From the NCBI GenBank assembly GCA_023150945.1, contig JAKLJX010000003.1:225164-289163 (forward strand): DNA of 64,000 bases. The letters are read 5' to 3'. Below the pieces are notes generated by a model. That model was not told the DNA's origin and did not search any database. It worked only from the letters and a program-made list of their open reading frames with translations. The stretch comes from a bacterium. Lineage in GTDB: Bacteria > Zhuqueibacterota > Zhuqueibacteria > Zhuqueibacterales > Zhuqueibacteraceae. Position 1 is the first letter of the stretch; every line of letters begins with the position of its first letter. This document shows positions 36,968 to 45,291 of this stretch, piece by piece. A program made the position numbers and the translations under genes.

Positions 36968-37105
36968 TGCTCCTTCTCTTGCTCCTACTCTTACTCCTAC
37001 TCGCGTTCAAGCTTTTGGGGAGGGAGTAGGAGTAAGAGTAAGAGTAGGAGTAAGAGTAAGAGTAAGAGTAAGAGTAAGAGTAAGAGTAAGAGTAAGAGTA
37101 AGAGT
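36968..37105. repeat. Second inverted hexamer array (CTCYTA)n ... (TARGAG)n
   Basis: The left arm (about 36970-37003) is CTCCTA/CTCTTA units. The right arm (37022-37105) is about fourteen GAGTAA/GAGTAG units, with an 18-bp spacer. Same unit and same inverted layout as the array at 31659, but with a longer right arm. It lies between two minus-strand genes. Confidence 0.9.
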
Positions 37106-37152
37106 CCTAGCCGGAGCAGCAGCTCGACCAGGACTCTGGCGCGAGCTGCCAG

Positions 37153-40100
37153 TTACTTGATCACTGCGAAGCGCCCGATCTTTTGGCCGAGCGGGCCGGC
37201 ATCAACATGATAGAGGTAAATGCCGTAGGCCAGCGGGAAATTGTCGCGCGTGGTCAAGTTCCAGAACGCCTGCCCGTCGTCCGCGGTGGTGTGATGCTCG
37301 ATGACGTCCACCAGCTCGCCGGTCACGGTGAAGATCCGGATGGTGCAATCCTTCGGCAAGAGATCGAAATAGAGCCGGCGCTCGCCGCGGTCGCGCGGAT
37401 TCTGCCGGTCGAGCGGCTCGATGACGTTGGTGACGACGTAAGGATTGGGCACGACGCGAATGCGGTCGAGCGAATTGGCCGCAAGGGATTCATCCACGCG
37501 CGCGGCTTTGGTTTTGAAACTGTAGGCGTCTTCCGCGGTGAACGGCCGGCTGGTGGCGATGAAGTAAACATCACCGGCAGCGGGCGCCACCGGATTGTTG
37601 GGCGGCGGCACGAAGGTGAACTCCCAGGTCTGCACCAGTCCCTGTTCACCGAGCAGGATGACCGCGCGCTCATCGGGCGTCCACAAGCTGTCGTTTTTCA
37701 CCGTCTCGAGATAAACCATGCGCTGTTTTTGGGGGACGCGGCCTTTGGTCACGTCCCAGACTTCGGCTTTGGACTTGATGTAGCCGAATCCCGGCCGCGC
37801 GCTGCTGTCGACGATCGCATTGGAGAAGCGGACTTCATAGTCACCGGGATACTTGTTGCGCTCGATGCCATTGAACGGTTTCACGCTGCCGAGGTAGTTC
37901 GATTTGCTGGCGGGCGTCCACTTCGTGCGCGCCACGTCCAAATCGAGCGGCACCTCCTGCACGAACAGCCGCATGCCGTCGAAGAACGGATTGGCTTCTT
38001 CAGAATTGAGCAACTGGCTGTCTTTGATGGCGAAATAGCGAAACACCGCGCGCAGAGCCTGGCCTTCGCTGATGGCGCCGCCCGGCAGCACTCGCACAAA
38101 ACCGGCCTCCGGCTGCAGCTCATAGTCTGCGCCGCGATTGAACAAACGCTGGCCATCGCCGCTGGTGAGCACGAAGGTGGTATCATTGACATTGAGATGG
38201 GGCATGCGCACGAATTGATCCACCCGCGCGTTGAATGTGTGGCTCACCGGCTTCATGTCTTCCACGGTGTAGCGCACGGGGTCCGCCGCAAAGCGCACGT
38301 GATACTCATTACTCTCCTCCACGGCGCGCGCATCGACGATCTCGACTTGCAGCGCACCGGTGGCCACGCCGCTGCGGTGCGTGATGCGACTGGCTTCGCC
38401 GTTGTCTTCCAGCGCGCTGCGCACATAGCCCGCGCTCGGTGCGCGCGGCACCACCCGCACGGTGTTGACGTCCAAAATCAGCTCATTGGTCTCGGGATTC
38501 AGCGTGATGTTCTTCGAGCATTCCGTGGGCGCGATCTTCTGGCCGAGGTCGCCGTGATCATAGGAGACGACGGCATAGTAGTAGGTTTGGCCGTTGATCA
38601 CATTGTTGGAGTCAACGAAGGCATGGCGCAGGCCGGTATTGCTGCCGAGATTGTAGGCCACGCCCCGCCCCGGGAAGGGCACTTCGCTCAATCCGCTGAA
38701 CTCGTTGATCAAATCGAATTTGGCAGAGGCACCGGTGGCCGTCTTCAAAGGCTCGAACAGGAAGCGCGTGCCGTTGGCGTCGGTGATCACTTGCTGGTCG
38801 AGGAAATTCGGATCGGTGCTGCGATAGATGACATAGCCCTCGAAGTCGAACGTCTCGCTGACCGGATCGAACGATGATTCGGCCACATTGTCCCAATACA
38901 AGGTGACTTTGCGGTCGCCCGGCACCGCCGTCACGGTTGGTTTCTCCGGCGGCTTCGCAAATTGATAGTTGATTTCATAGATCTGTTGAGCGGTGAGGGC
39001 ATTCAACAGCAAGTCTTCCAAGTCCTGGCCGACGAGCAGGGCAATGGAAAACCGCCGAATGGCCCTGGCCGGCAATTCGATCGGGCCGGAGCCGTAGAGG
39101 AACACATAATCGCCCGCCTGCGTGGCGTTGGCGGAATCGAATTGGCCCGGGGTCATGTAGTTGTTGAAAATGAATTCATCCGCCGAGATCACATTCTGCC
39201 CGCCAAAGGGCGGCGCCGCAAAACTGGTCAAGCCGATTTGGTCGGATTCATCCAAATCGGTGAATTCAAAATTCGGCTCTCCCGGCTCGCGAATATCGAA
39301 AGGATCGCCGGCAGTGGGCACGCCGTCACCCTCGCCGCGATCGCCGGTGTTGGGCACGCCGTCCACGCCGATGTCATGCTTGTCCGCCACCCAATCGCCG
39401 TCGTTGTCGATGCCGTCGGTCTGGCTTTCATCGATCCTGCCGTCGCCGTCATTGTCGATGCCGTCCAGCGGGTTGCCGGGGCTCTCCAAAAACTTGTAGC
39501 CGAAATAGCCCGGCGTGCGGCCGACTACGTCGCTCTTGCCGTCCTCATCCCAGGAATAAACCATGTTGATGGAGCGGTCAAAAAAGGAAAGATCGTCGCC
39601 GTAGTTCTGCGGCCCGCCGATGTGAGGGTCGCCCCACATGCCGAAATGGACGTTGTGCAGGTCCTTGTCGCTCTTGTTGGTGATCTTGTAAATCAGAAAG
39701 ATGATGTCTTCGGCGAGCGGATTCGACCATTGATAGTAGCGAAATTCCACTTCCAGACCGAGGCCGCGCCGGGTCGAATCATTCACAAAGGGGTAGTACT
39801 GGAATTCCTTGTTGCGCCGGTCATCGCACACGAAGAAGGATTCCATGTCGGCGTTGCTCGCGCCCTGCCGCAGCGCGCCCGGCCAGACATATCTTTTCAA
39901 ATTCGGGTTGTACCAGCCGTCCGGCCAACTGTCGGGCTTGCCGTCACCGTTGCGGTCCAGATCATTCACCGTCGGAATGCGATTGCTTTGGGGATTGGCG
40001 TACGGCACGCGGCCGTCATCGCTGGTGGCGAGCGGCTCCCAGCCCCAGAATTCCTTGCCGTCGGGCGAGACTTCACCGCCGAGCGAGATCAACCCATCGC

Positions 40101-40581
40101 TGATGCAGACGACGACCCAGGTGGTGTCGCCGTTGGGTTTGATCACCGGATTGCCGGCGGCATCGCGCTTGATGTGTGCATCGCGATGGCTGCGCGGCGG
40201 CACTTCGATCTCCGCGGCGATGAAAGGCGCGAACTCATAACCGTAGCCCAAACTTTCCCACACGATGTCGGTGGTGCGATTGCCCGGGCTGGAGATCGAG
40301 CCATAGTTCCAGATTTCCGTGGTGATCTTGTTGCCGTTGATGATCGCGCGCTGGCGCGGCGCCAGGTTGTCGTTGGCGGCCGCGGCTTTGCGCAGCATCT
40401 TCTCGCGCACTTTCTCACGCCAGCGATAGTAATCCTCGTGATCGGCCGCACTCCAGTTTTTCTGCGGGCCGTTGAGATACCATTGCAGCGAGCCGCGCCG
40501 AGGCTGCTCCTGCGCACTCGCGGCCGTGGCAACGAGGAACAGCAGCAGAAGAAGCAAACCATTTTTCATTCTGAAATTCAT
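37153..40581 (-). CDS. Large secreted protein with Ca2+-binding repeats, fibronectin-like region and C-terminal sorting-like domain
   Basis: 1142 residues. Signal peptide about 1-26 (LLLLLLFLVATAASAQ). A DGIDNDGDGRIDE/DGIDNDGDW segment in the first half is a thrombospondin-type-3-like calcium repeat. PEKPTVTAVPGDRKVTLYWDN begins a fibronectin type III-like domain. The C-terminus (VVPNPYVV, CTIRIFTVTGELVDVI, YGIYLYHVDAG, IGRFAVIK) is a FlgD-like/type IX-like domain. It is probably displayed at the cell surface. ATG 40581 has GAGGG five nt upstream. Function unknown; homologues are usually annotated as hypothetical. Confidence 0.85.
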   Translation of the reverse strand: MNFRMKNGLLLLLLFLVATAASAQEQPRRGSLQWYLNGPQKNWSAADHEDYYRWREKVREKMLRKAAAANDNLAPRQRAIINGNKITTEIWNYGSISSPGNRTTDIVWESLGYGYEFAPFIAAEIEVPPRSHRDAHIKRDAAGNPVIKPNGDTTWVVVCISDGLISLGGEVSPDGKEFWGWEPLATSDDGRVPYANPQSNRIPTVNDLDRNGDGKPDSWPDGWYNPNLKRYVWPGALRQGASNADMESFFVCDDRRNKEFQYYPFVNDSTRRGLGLEVEFRYYQWSNPLAEDIIFLIYKITNKSDKDLHNVHFGMWGDPHIGGPQNYGDDLSFFDRSINMVYSWDEDGKSDVVGRTPGYFGYKFLESPGNPLDGIDNDGDGRIDESQTDGIDNDGDWVADKHDIGVDGVPNTGDRGEGDGVPTAGDPFDIREPGEPNFEFTDLDESDQIGLTSFAAPPFGGQNVISADEFIFNNYMTPGQFDSANATQAGDYVFLYGSGPIELPARAIRRFSIALLVGQDLEDLLLNALTAQQIYEINYQFAKPPEKPTVTAVPGDRKVTLYWDNVAESSFDPVSETFDFEGYVIYRSTDPNFLDQQVITDANGTRFLFEPLKTATGASAKFDLINEFSGLSEVPFPGRGVAYNLGSNTGLRHAFVDSNNVINGQTYYYAVVSYDHGDLGQKIAPTECSKNITLNPETNELILDVNTVRVVPRAPSAGYVRSALEDNGEASRITHRSGVATGALQVEIVDARAVEESNEYHVRFAADPVRYTVEDMKPVSHTFNARVDQFVRMPHLNVNDTTFVLTSGDGQRLFNRGADYELQPEAGFVRVLPGGAISEGQALRAVFRYFAIKDSQLLNSEEANPFFDGMRLFVQEVPLDLDVARTKWTPASKSNYLGSVKPFNGIERNKYPGDYEVRFSNAIVDSSARPGFGYIKSKAEVWDVTKGRVPQKQRMVYLETVKNDSLWTPDERAVILLGEQGLVQTWEFTFVPPPNNPVAPAAGDVYFIATSRPFTAEDAYSFKTKAARVDESLAANSLDRIRVVPNPYVVTNVIEPLDRQNPRDRGERRLYFDLLPKDCTIRIFTVTGELVDVIEHHTTADDGQAFWNLTTRDNFPLAYGIYLYHVDAGPLGQKIGRFAVIK

Positions 40582-40604
40582 GAATCCCTCACGGTTGGTC
40601 ACAA

Positions 40605-40665
40605 GCTGGATGCTTGATACTGGATGCTTGATACTTGATACTGGATGCTGGATGCTGGATGGATA
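40605..40665 (+). repeat. Heptamer array (CTKGATR)8
   Basis: Eight consecutive heptamers of CTGGATG, CTTGATA and variants run from about 40607. The array sits 10 bp past the stop of the four-helix-bundle gene. The plus-strand unit CTGGATG is the complement of the CATCCAG unit at 41150-41338 on the other side of that gene. Confidence 0.9.
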
Positions 40666-40675
40666 GATTGAGTTG

Positions 40676-41053
40676 TCACTTTTTGCTCAGGTGCTGCCGT
40701 TCGACGGACTGGATGAAGGCATTGATTTTCTTTCCCAGCAACTCCAGCCGGTTGTGAAGATCCTGATAAAGATCGGCATCAGCAAGTGAACCCGTCTCGA
40801 ACAGCGTTTCGAGATGATCGGTGGTTTCATCATTTGAGGCCAGCGAGCATATCAATAAACGGACATAGTCTTGTTTGTATGCCCGCCTGCCGAAGCCTTC
40901 CACGATCAGCGATTTTACGGACTTTATCGAACGGCGTATCTGGCCTCCTTCTTCATACATCTCGAACTTTGGCAGCTTTTCAAGAGTCATTCTGTGAATA
41001 TCAATGACCAACTGCCGCGCCAATCGCCAAATCTCCAAACCCCGATAACTCAT
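40676..41053 (-). CDS. Four-helix-bundle protein (23S rRNA intervening-sequence type)
   Basis: 125 residues. The family pattern is clear: [22 protein letters not shown], then [30 protein letters not shown], and a C-terminal helix ending [12 protein letters not shown]. It forms pentamers in solved relatives and is often encoded inside 23S rRNA insertions or dispersed in genomes. Its function is unknown, perhaps nucleic-acid binding. Here it is not in rRNA but lies between inverted heptamer arrays. ATG 41053 has a GGGGG stretch upstream; GTG 41059 is possible. Confidence 0.9.
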   Translation of the reverse strand: MSYRGLEIWRLARQLVIDIHRMTLEKLPKFEMYEEGGQIRRSIKSVKSLIVEGFGRRAYKQDYVRLLICSLASNDETTDHLETLFETGSLADADLYQDLHNRLELLGKKINAFIQSVERQHLSKK

Positions 41054-41097
41054 ACGCACCCCCTTGTTCAGATATCCTGCCTTTGAATGCCACTGGT

Positions 41098-41125
41098 CAG
41101 TGATCAGTGATCAGTGATCAGTGAT
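41098..41125 (+). repeat. Perfect heptamer repeat (CAGTGAT)4
   Basis: Four identical CAGTGAT units lie between the four-helix-bundle gene and the long CATCCAG-type array. The unit differs from its neighbours but has the same 7-bp period. Confidence 0.9.
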
Positions 41126-41149
41126 CATCATCCATCCTCAAAGATTTTT

Positions 41150-41338
41150 CATCCATCATCCATCATCCAGCATCCATCATCCAGCATCGATCATCCAGCA
41201 TCCAGCATCCAGCATCGAGTATCGAGTATCCAGCATCCAGCATCGAGTATCCAGCATCCAGCATCGAGTATCCAGCATCGAGCATCGAGTATCCAGCATC
41301 GAGCATCGAGTATCCAGCATCGAGCATCCAGCATCCAG
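41150..41338. repeat. Heptamer array (YATCSAK)27
   Basis: 189 bp are exactly 27 heptamers, mainly CATCCAG, CATCGAG, TATCCAG, TATCGAG and CATCCAT, with no frameshift in the period. The array ends 1 bp before the stop codon (41340-41342) of the TonB receptor gene, so it starts directly after that gene in the direction of transcription. Confidence 0.92.
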
Positions 41339-41339
41339 C

Positions 41340-44021
41340 TCAAAACTCCACCGCCACGCCCACTTGAGCCGAACGCGGCGCGCTGTAGTAATTCGGCCGG
41401 ACTTGATACTCCGACCAGGTGTGCACCCCCGGCTCGCCGTAATGCTGCGTGAACGCCTGGGTCTCTTCCAGTGAACGGTTGACGAAGGTGTAGCCGGCGC
41501 GGCCGGTGTCGTCGAACACGAAGCGTTCGTTGCGGGCATCGAATACATTGAAGACCTTGGCAAAGAGCACGAAATCGAAGTGGCGCAGCCGCAAGTTCTT
41601 GAACACGCGCAGATCGAGATTCTTCTGCCAGGGTTTGTTGCCGCTGTTGGCGGTCGGCACGAAGTTGGCAAAGGGAATGTTGGGCGTGTGCGGCCAGCCG
41701 CTGCCGATCTTGCCGATGAGGCTGATGCCCCAGTTGCCGGGCTCGCTGAGCGTCACCGTGGTATTGAGCAGGTGGCGCTGATCCCATGCCAGCGGCACCA
41801 CTTGCTTTTCCTCCTCCAGCCCGGAAAGCGCGCTGAAGAAGAAGGCGCCGCTGCTCACGTCGTTGCCCTCGGCCTTTTGGAACGTGTAATCGATCCAGGC
41901 GGTGAGCTTGGTGTTGGGATCATGCCGCTTGGTGAGGCTCAGGGTGAATCCCTTCACCTGGCCGTAGTCCTTGTTCAAATAGATGCTGTAGCTGCGCGGG
42001 CCGAACTGCCGCGATTGATAGTTGATCGTTTGCAGCGCGAGCAAGTCGCGAATGTCCTTGGAGAACAGGCTCATCTCCAGCGCCAGTGCCTCCCCGAGCT
42101 GCTGCTGCAGGCCGAATTCATAGTTCACGGTTTTTTCCGGCTTGAGATCGGCGTAGCCGAAGTCGGTGAAGCCGCGCGCGCCGAACACATTGCTGCCGTA
42201 GATGCGGCGCAACTCCGGCATCTGATAGAAGTGGCCATAGGAAAAATGCAGGATGCCGCGATCGGTGATCGGAAAGGCCACGCCCAGCCGCGGCGAGACC
42301 CGCTGTTTGGCCTCCGCCTTGGAGCGCGCGCCCTCCGGGTCGAGCAGGTCGACGATGTAATCGCTGTTGGGATCGAAATAGTCGTAGCGCACGCCGGCGT
42401 TGATGATCATGTCGTTGTATTCGATCTTGTCCTGCAGGTAGGCGGAGAAAAAGGTCGCCGTTTCATCATAGAAGGTATGGCTGGGGGTCTCGTTTTCCGG
42501 AACCACCGTGGGGCGGCGATAGAAGTCGTTGTCATACAGAATCGTGATATTGCGTTCGCGCAACTCATCGCGCCGCAGGCTGATACCGGTTTTGATTTCG
42601 TGGCGCGTGGTGACCTGGCTGGTGTAGTCGAGTTTGCCGCCCAGCGTTTTGGATTCGCGGTAGACGTGTTCCATCTGCGTGCCGCCAAAGGCGAAAGTGG
42701 CGGTGGAGGGTGCGCCCTCGATGCGGGTGGTGGGCACGTAGCGCGGGTCGGTGGGATCCTCGAAGACGAATTGCTTGAAATCCGTGGTGGCGTAAAAGAG
42801 ATTGGCCTCGTAGAAGCTGCGGGTGAAGGCGTGATTGAGCTTGAGCGAATAGTTGTAGTTGTCGTCGCGATAGTTGTAGATGCCGTCGGGATTATAGCGA
42901 TAGCTGTGTACGTAGTTCTTCCAGCGCGTGCGATCATAGAGAAGCTGTGAGGAGAGTTTGATCCGCGCGCCCAGGCGGTAAGTCAGTTTGCCGAGGAAAT
43001 TGAAGTCACGGCTGGGATTCATGGGCACGAACGCGCCGTCGCCGCCGCGCTCGATGTACCAATTGTCGGCGTTCTTGAAATTGGCGGAATCGCCCGGTAC
43101 GTGCTCGCGGATGCCGTACTGATAGCCCTCATCGTCATCGTAGCGGGCGCTCATGTTGAAGGTGAATTGGTCACCGAAAAAGGGCACCGGGCCGTTGAGG
43201 CTGCCGTCAAACACATGGTTGGCCAGCGGGTCGATATCGTCAACGTTGAAGAAGATGTCCTTGGCGTTGGAGAAGTAGTCGCCGGTGTAAGCGGAGAGAT
43301 TGCCGTGATAATCGGCACCGCCTTCCTTCACTTGAATGTTGACGATGCCGCTCATGGCGTTGCCGTATTCCGCATTGAACGCGCCGCTGATCACGCGCAA
43401 TTCCTCGATTGCCTGGTTGGAGACGCCGTTGGTGAGAGAGTTGGTGAAAAACGGATTGACCACCGGCACGCCGTCGATGTAGTAGCCGATTTCATTCGAG
43501 CGGCCGCCGCGAATGTGCAAGGTGCCGTCGGCGCCGGTGTTGACGCCGGCCTGGGTGGTCAGCACGCCCACGAAGGTCTCCACCGGCAGTGCCTTGATCT
43601 CGTCCGCTGTTGCCACCTGTTGCGAGGCGGTCAGGTCCTTTTGCACCAGCGGCCGTTCCGCCACCACCACCACTTCCTCACCTTCAATGACTTCCGGTGA
43701 GAGCGCGAAATCCTCCCGGGTGGTTTGATCGACGCTGACGCGCACGTTTTCCAGGCGGATTTTGCCGTAGCCGATGAAGGAGACGCGCAGGGTGTATTTG
43801 CCCGAGGGGATGTTGAGGATGACGTAGTTGCCCTCGGCGTCGGTGGCCGCGCCCAGGGTGGAGCCTTCGATCATGATGGTGACACCCGGCAGCGCTTCGC
43901 CGGTTTGCTTGTCCACCACCCGGCCGGCGATCTTGCCGCCGGTGGCAAAGGCGTTGAAGGAGAAACAGAACAACCCGCACAGCAGCCACAGCCAGCTCAT
44001 GCGTTTGTTGCCCGCGATCAT
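41340..44021 (-). CDS. TonB-dependent receptor with carboxypeptidase-regulatory-like N-terminal domain
   Basis: 893 residues. Signal peptide about 1-26. A CarboxypepD_reg-like domain spans about 28-110 (GRVVDKQTGEALPGVTIMIEGSTLGAATD). The plug domain (about 125-245) contains LHIRGGRSNEIGYYIDGVPV. A 22-strand barrel follows, ending GVAVEF. GGAGGG sits 7 nt before ATG 44021. It imports an unknown ligand or takes part in surface assembly. No SusD partner lies beside it. The C-terminal stop is directly followed by the 27-unit heptamer array. Confidence 0.93.
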   Translation of the reverse strand: MIAGNKRMSWLWLLCGLFCFSFNAFATGGKIAGRVVDKQTGEALPGVTIMIEGSTLGAATDAEGNYVILNIPSGKYTLRVSFIGYGKIRLENVRVSVDQTTREDFALSPEVIEGEEVVVVAERPLVQKDLTASQQVATADEIKALPVETFVGVLTTQAGVNTGADGTLHIRGGRSNEIGYYIDGVPVVNPFFTNSLTNGVSNQAIEELRVISGAFNAEYGNAMSGIVNIQVKEGGADYHGNLSAYTGDYFSNAKDIFFNVDDIDPLANHVFDGSLNGPVPFFGDQFTFNMSARYDDDEGYQYGIREHVPGDSANFKNADNWYIERGGDGAFVPMNPSRDFNFLGKLTYRLGARIKLSSQLLYDRTRWKNYVHSYRYNPDGIYNYRDDNYNYSLKLNHAFTRSFYEANLFYATTDFKQFVFEDPTDPRYVPTTRIEGAPSTATFAFGGTQMEHVYRESKTLGGKLDYTSQVTTRHEIKTGISLRRDELRERNITILYDNDFYRRPTVVPENETPSHTFYDETATFFSAYLQDKIEYNDMIINAGVRYDYFDPNSDYIVDLLDPEGARSKAEAKQRVSPRLGVAFPITDRGILHFSYGHFYQMPELRRIYGSNVFGARGFTDFGYADLKPEKTVNYEFGLQQQLGEALALEMSLFSKDIRDLLALQTINYQSRQFGPRSYSIYLNKDYGQVKGFTLSLTKRHDPNTKLTAWIDYTFQKAEGNDVSSGAFFFSALSGLEEEKQVVPLAWDQRHLLNTTVTLSEPGNWGISLIGKIGSGWPHTPNIPFANFVPTANSGNKPWQKNLDLRVFKNLRLRHFDFVLFAKVFNVFDARNERFVFDDTGRAGYTFVNRSLEETQAFTQHYGEPGVHTWSEYQVRPNYYSAPRSAQVGVAVEF

Positions 44022-44092
44022 GTTGCAACCCTCCGGAAGAGTGTCAATATTGGTTATGGAAGTGGGCCATTTATTTGCTGGGATACCAGTTT

Positions 44093-44163
44093 GTCATTCC
44101 GCAGGAACCTTGTGAATCACTCGGCACCGCGCCAATTTCTTCACAGGATTCCTGCTGAATGAC
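44093..44163. repeat. 71-bp palindromic repeat, copy 1
   Basis: Starts GTCATTCCGCAGGAACCTTG and ends GGATTCCTGCTGAATGAC. The outer GTCATTC/GAATGAC and inner GGAACCTTGTGAA/TTCACAGGATTCC parts are imperfect inverted repeats. Lies 23 bp before the GIY-YIG gene stop; copies 2-6 follow the gene on its other side. Confidence 0.9.
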
Positions 44164-44185
44164 AGGGTTGAAAGCGCGCGGCTGG

Positions 44186-44479
44186 TCAATCAAGCAGCAA
44201 AAAGTTCCATCTTGGATTCTGAGTTCTGATCAGCTTTTGTTTTTTCTCCCGGCTCATATTTTTGATTTCCTTTGCCCGTGCGATGGCTTGTCGTACATCG
44301 CCATGGGTTTCATAATGAACGAGCTTGTGGCAATAGTACCGCCCCGCAAAGGTGCCGGGTTTTCCCCGATTTTCGCGGTGTTGCTGCAGTCGCAGTTTCA
44401 GATTATTCGTGACGCCGGTGTAGAGCACCGTTTTGCCGGGATTGGTGATGATGTTAACATAGTAATTCCCCTTGGTCAT
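44186..44479 (-). CDS. GIY-YIG nuclease-domain protein (YhbQ/UPF0213-like)
   Basis: 97 residues, a stand-alone GIY-YIG domain: YYVNIITNPGKTVLYTGVTNNLKLRLQQH, then the YCHKLVHYET block and AIAREKEIKN-type segment (AIARAKEIKNMSREKKQKLI), and NPRWNFLLLD. The metal-binding Glu and Arg of the family are visible in ARAKEI and LKLRLQQH. ATG 44479 is chosen because it starts just before the fold; GTG 44497 is possible. It is flanked by 71-bp palindromic repeats on both sides, which is suggestive of a link. Confidence 0.88.
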   Translation of the reverse strand: MTKGNYYVNIITNPGKTVLYTGVTNNLKLRLQQHRENRGKPGTFAGRYYCHKLVHYETHGDVRQAIARAKEIKNMSREKKQKLIRTQNPRWNFLLLD

Positions 44480-44626
44480 GCCTGCCCCCTTGCGCACTGC
44501 CCGAGACCTTCAATGGATTGTTTTGGGAATACAGTCTAGATGAGCACGCTCCGATATTCCGTCTTGACGGTTCATTTTGCTTTTTCGTCTGCTGCTTCAT
44601 CTGCTGTTTCATCTGTCATTCCGTTT

Positions 44627-45196
44627 GTCATTCCGCAGGAACCTTGTGAATCACTCGGCACCGCGCCAATTTCTTCACGGGATTCCTTCTGAATGACATG
44701 ACGCGCAGAGGCTGTTCTGCATTAATGACAAGGCGCGCAGATGCCGCCTTTCATCGCATTCATCATCACACCTCAAAATTGTCATTCCGCAGGAACCTTG
44801 TGAATGACTCGGCACCGTGCCAATTTCTTCACAGGATTCCTTCTGAATGACAGGGTTGGTAGAACGCATTCTGTCATTTGACATGCGCACAGCGCTACCC
44901 TGCTCTGTCATTCCGCAGGAACCTTGTGAATCACTCGGCACCGTGCCGAATTCTTCACAAGATTCCTTCTGAATGACAGGGCGCGCAGATGCCGCCTTTC
45001 ATCGCATTCATCATCACACCTCAAGTTTGTCATTCCGTAGGAACCTTGTGAATCACTCGGCACCGCGCCGAATTCTTCACAAGATTCCTTCTGAATGACA
45101 GCGCGAGCAGCGGCCGCGGTGCATTGGATTCATCTATGAACCTTGTGAATCACTCAGCACCGCGCCAAGCTCTTCACAGGATTCCTGCTGAATGCC
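44627..45196. repeat. Cluster of 71-bp palindromic repeats, copies 2-6
   Basis: Full copies at 44627-44697, 44781-44851, 44907-44977 and 45029-45099, each exactly 71 bp, plus a copy lacking its left end at about 45136-45196. A 45-bp flank (GCGCAGATGCCGCCTTTCAT and onward) before copies 3 and 5 is also duplicated, so part of the cluster arose by tandem duplication. No gene is seen in 44480-45291. Confidence 0.92.
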
Positions 45197-45242
45197 AGCG
45201 CTGGAGGGACACAACTGCTGGTGCAGCATGCACCCGACACAA

Positions 45243-45283
45243 GCAAAGCCTGGCCCGGGCGTGAGGGCCGGGTCAGGCTTTGC
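45243..45283 (-). terminator. Strong hairpin after the FG-GAP gene
   Basis: A 16-bp stem GCAAAGCCTGGCCCGG/CCGGGTCAGGCTTTGC with one G-U pair and a 9-nt loop lies 9 bp beyond the minus-strand stop at 45292. The T-rich tail is weak, so termination is likely but not certain. Confidence 0.55.
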
Positions 45284-45291
45284 ATCATTGG

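Noticed and set aside
41150-41338. Coding repeat protein across the heptamer array
   Set aside because: Both strands can be read through, but the 7-bp unit simply cycles three frames; no start signal, and it directly abuts a complete gene.
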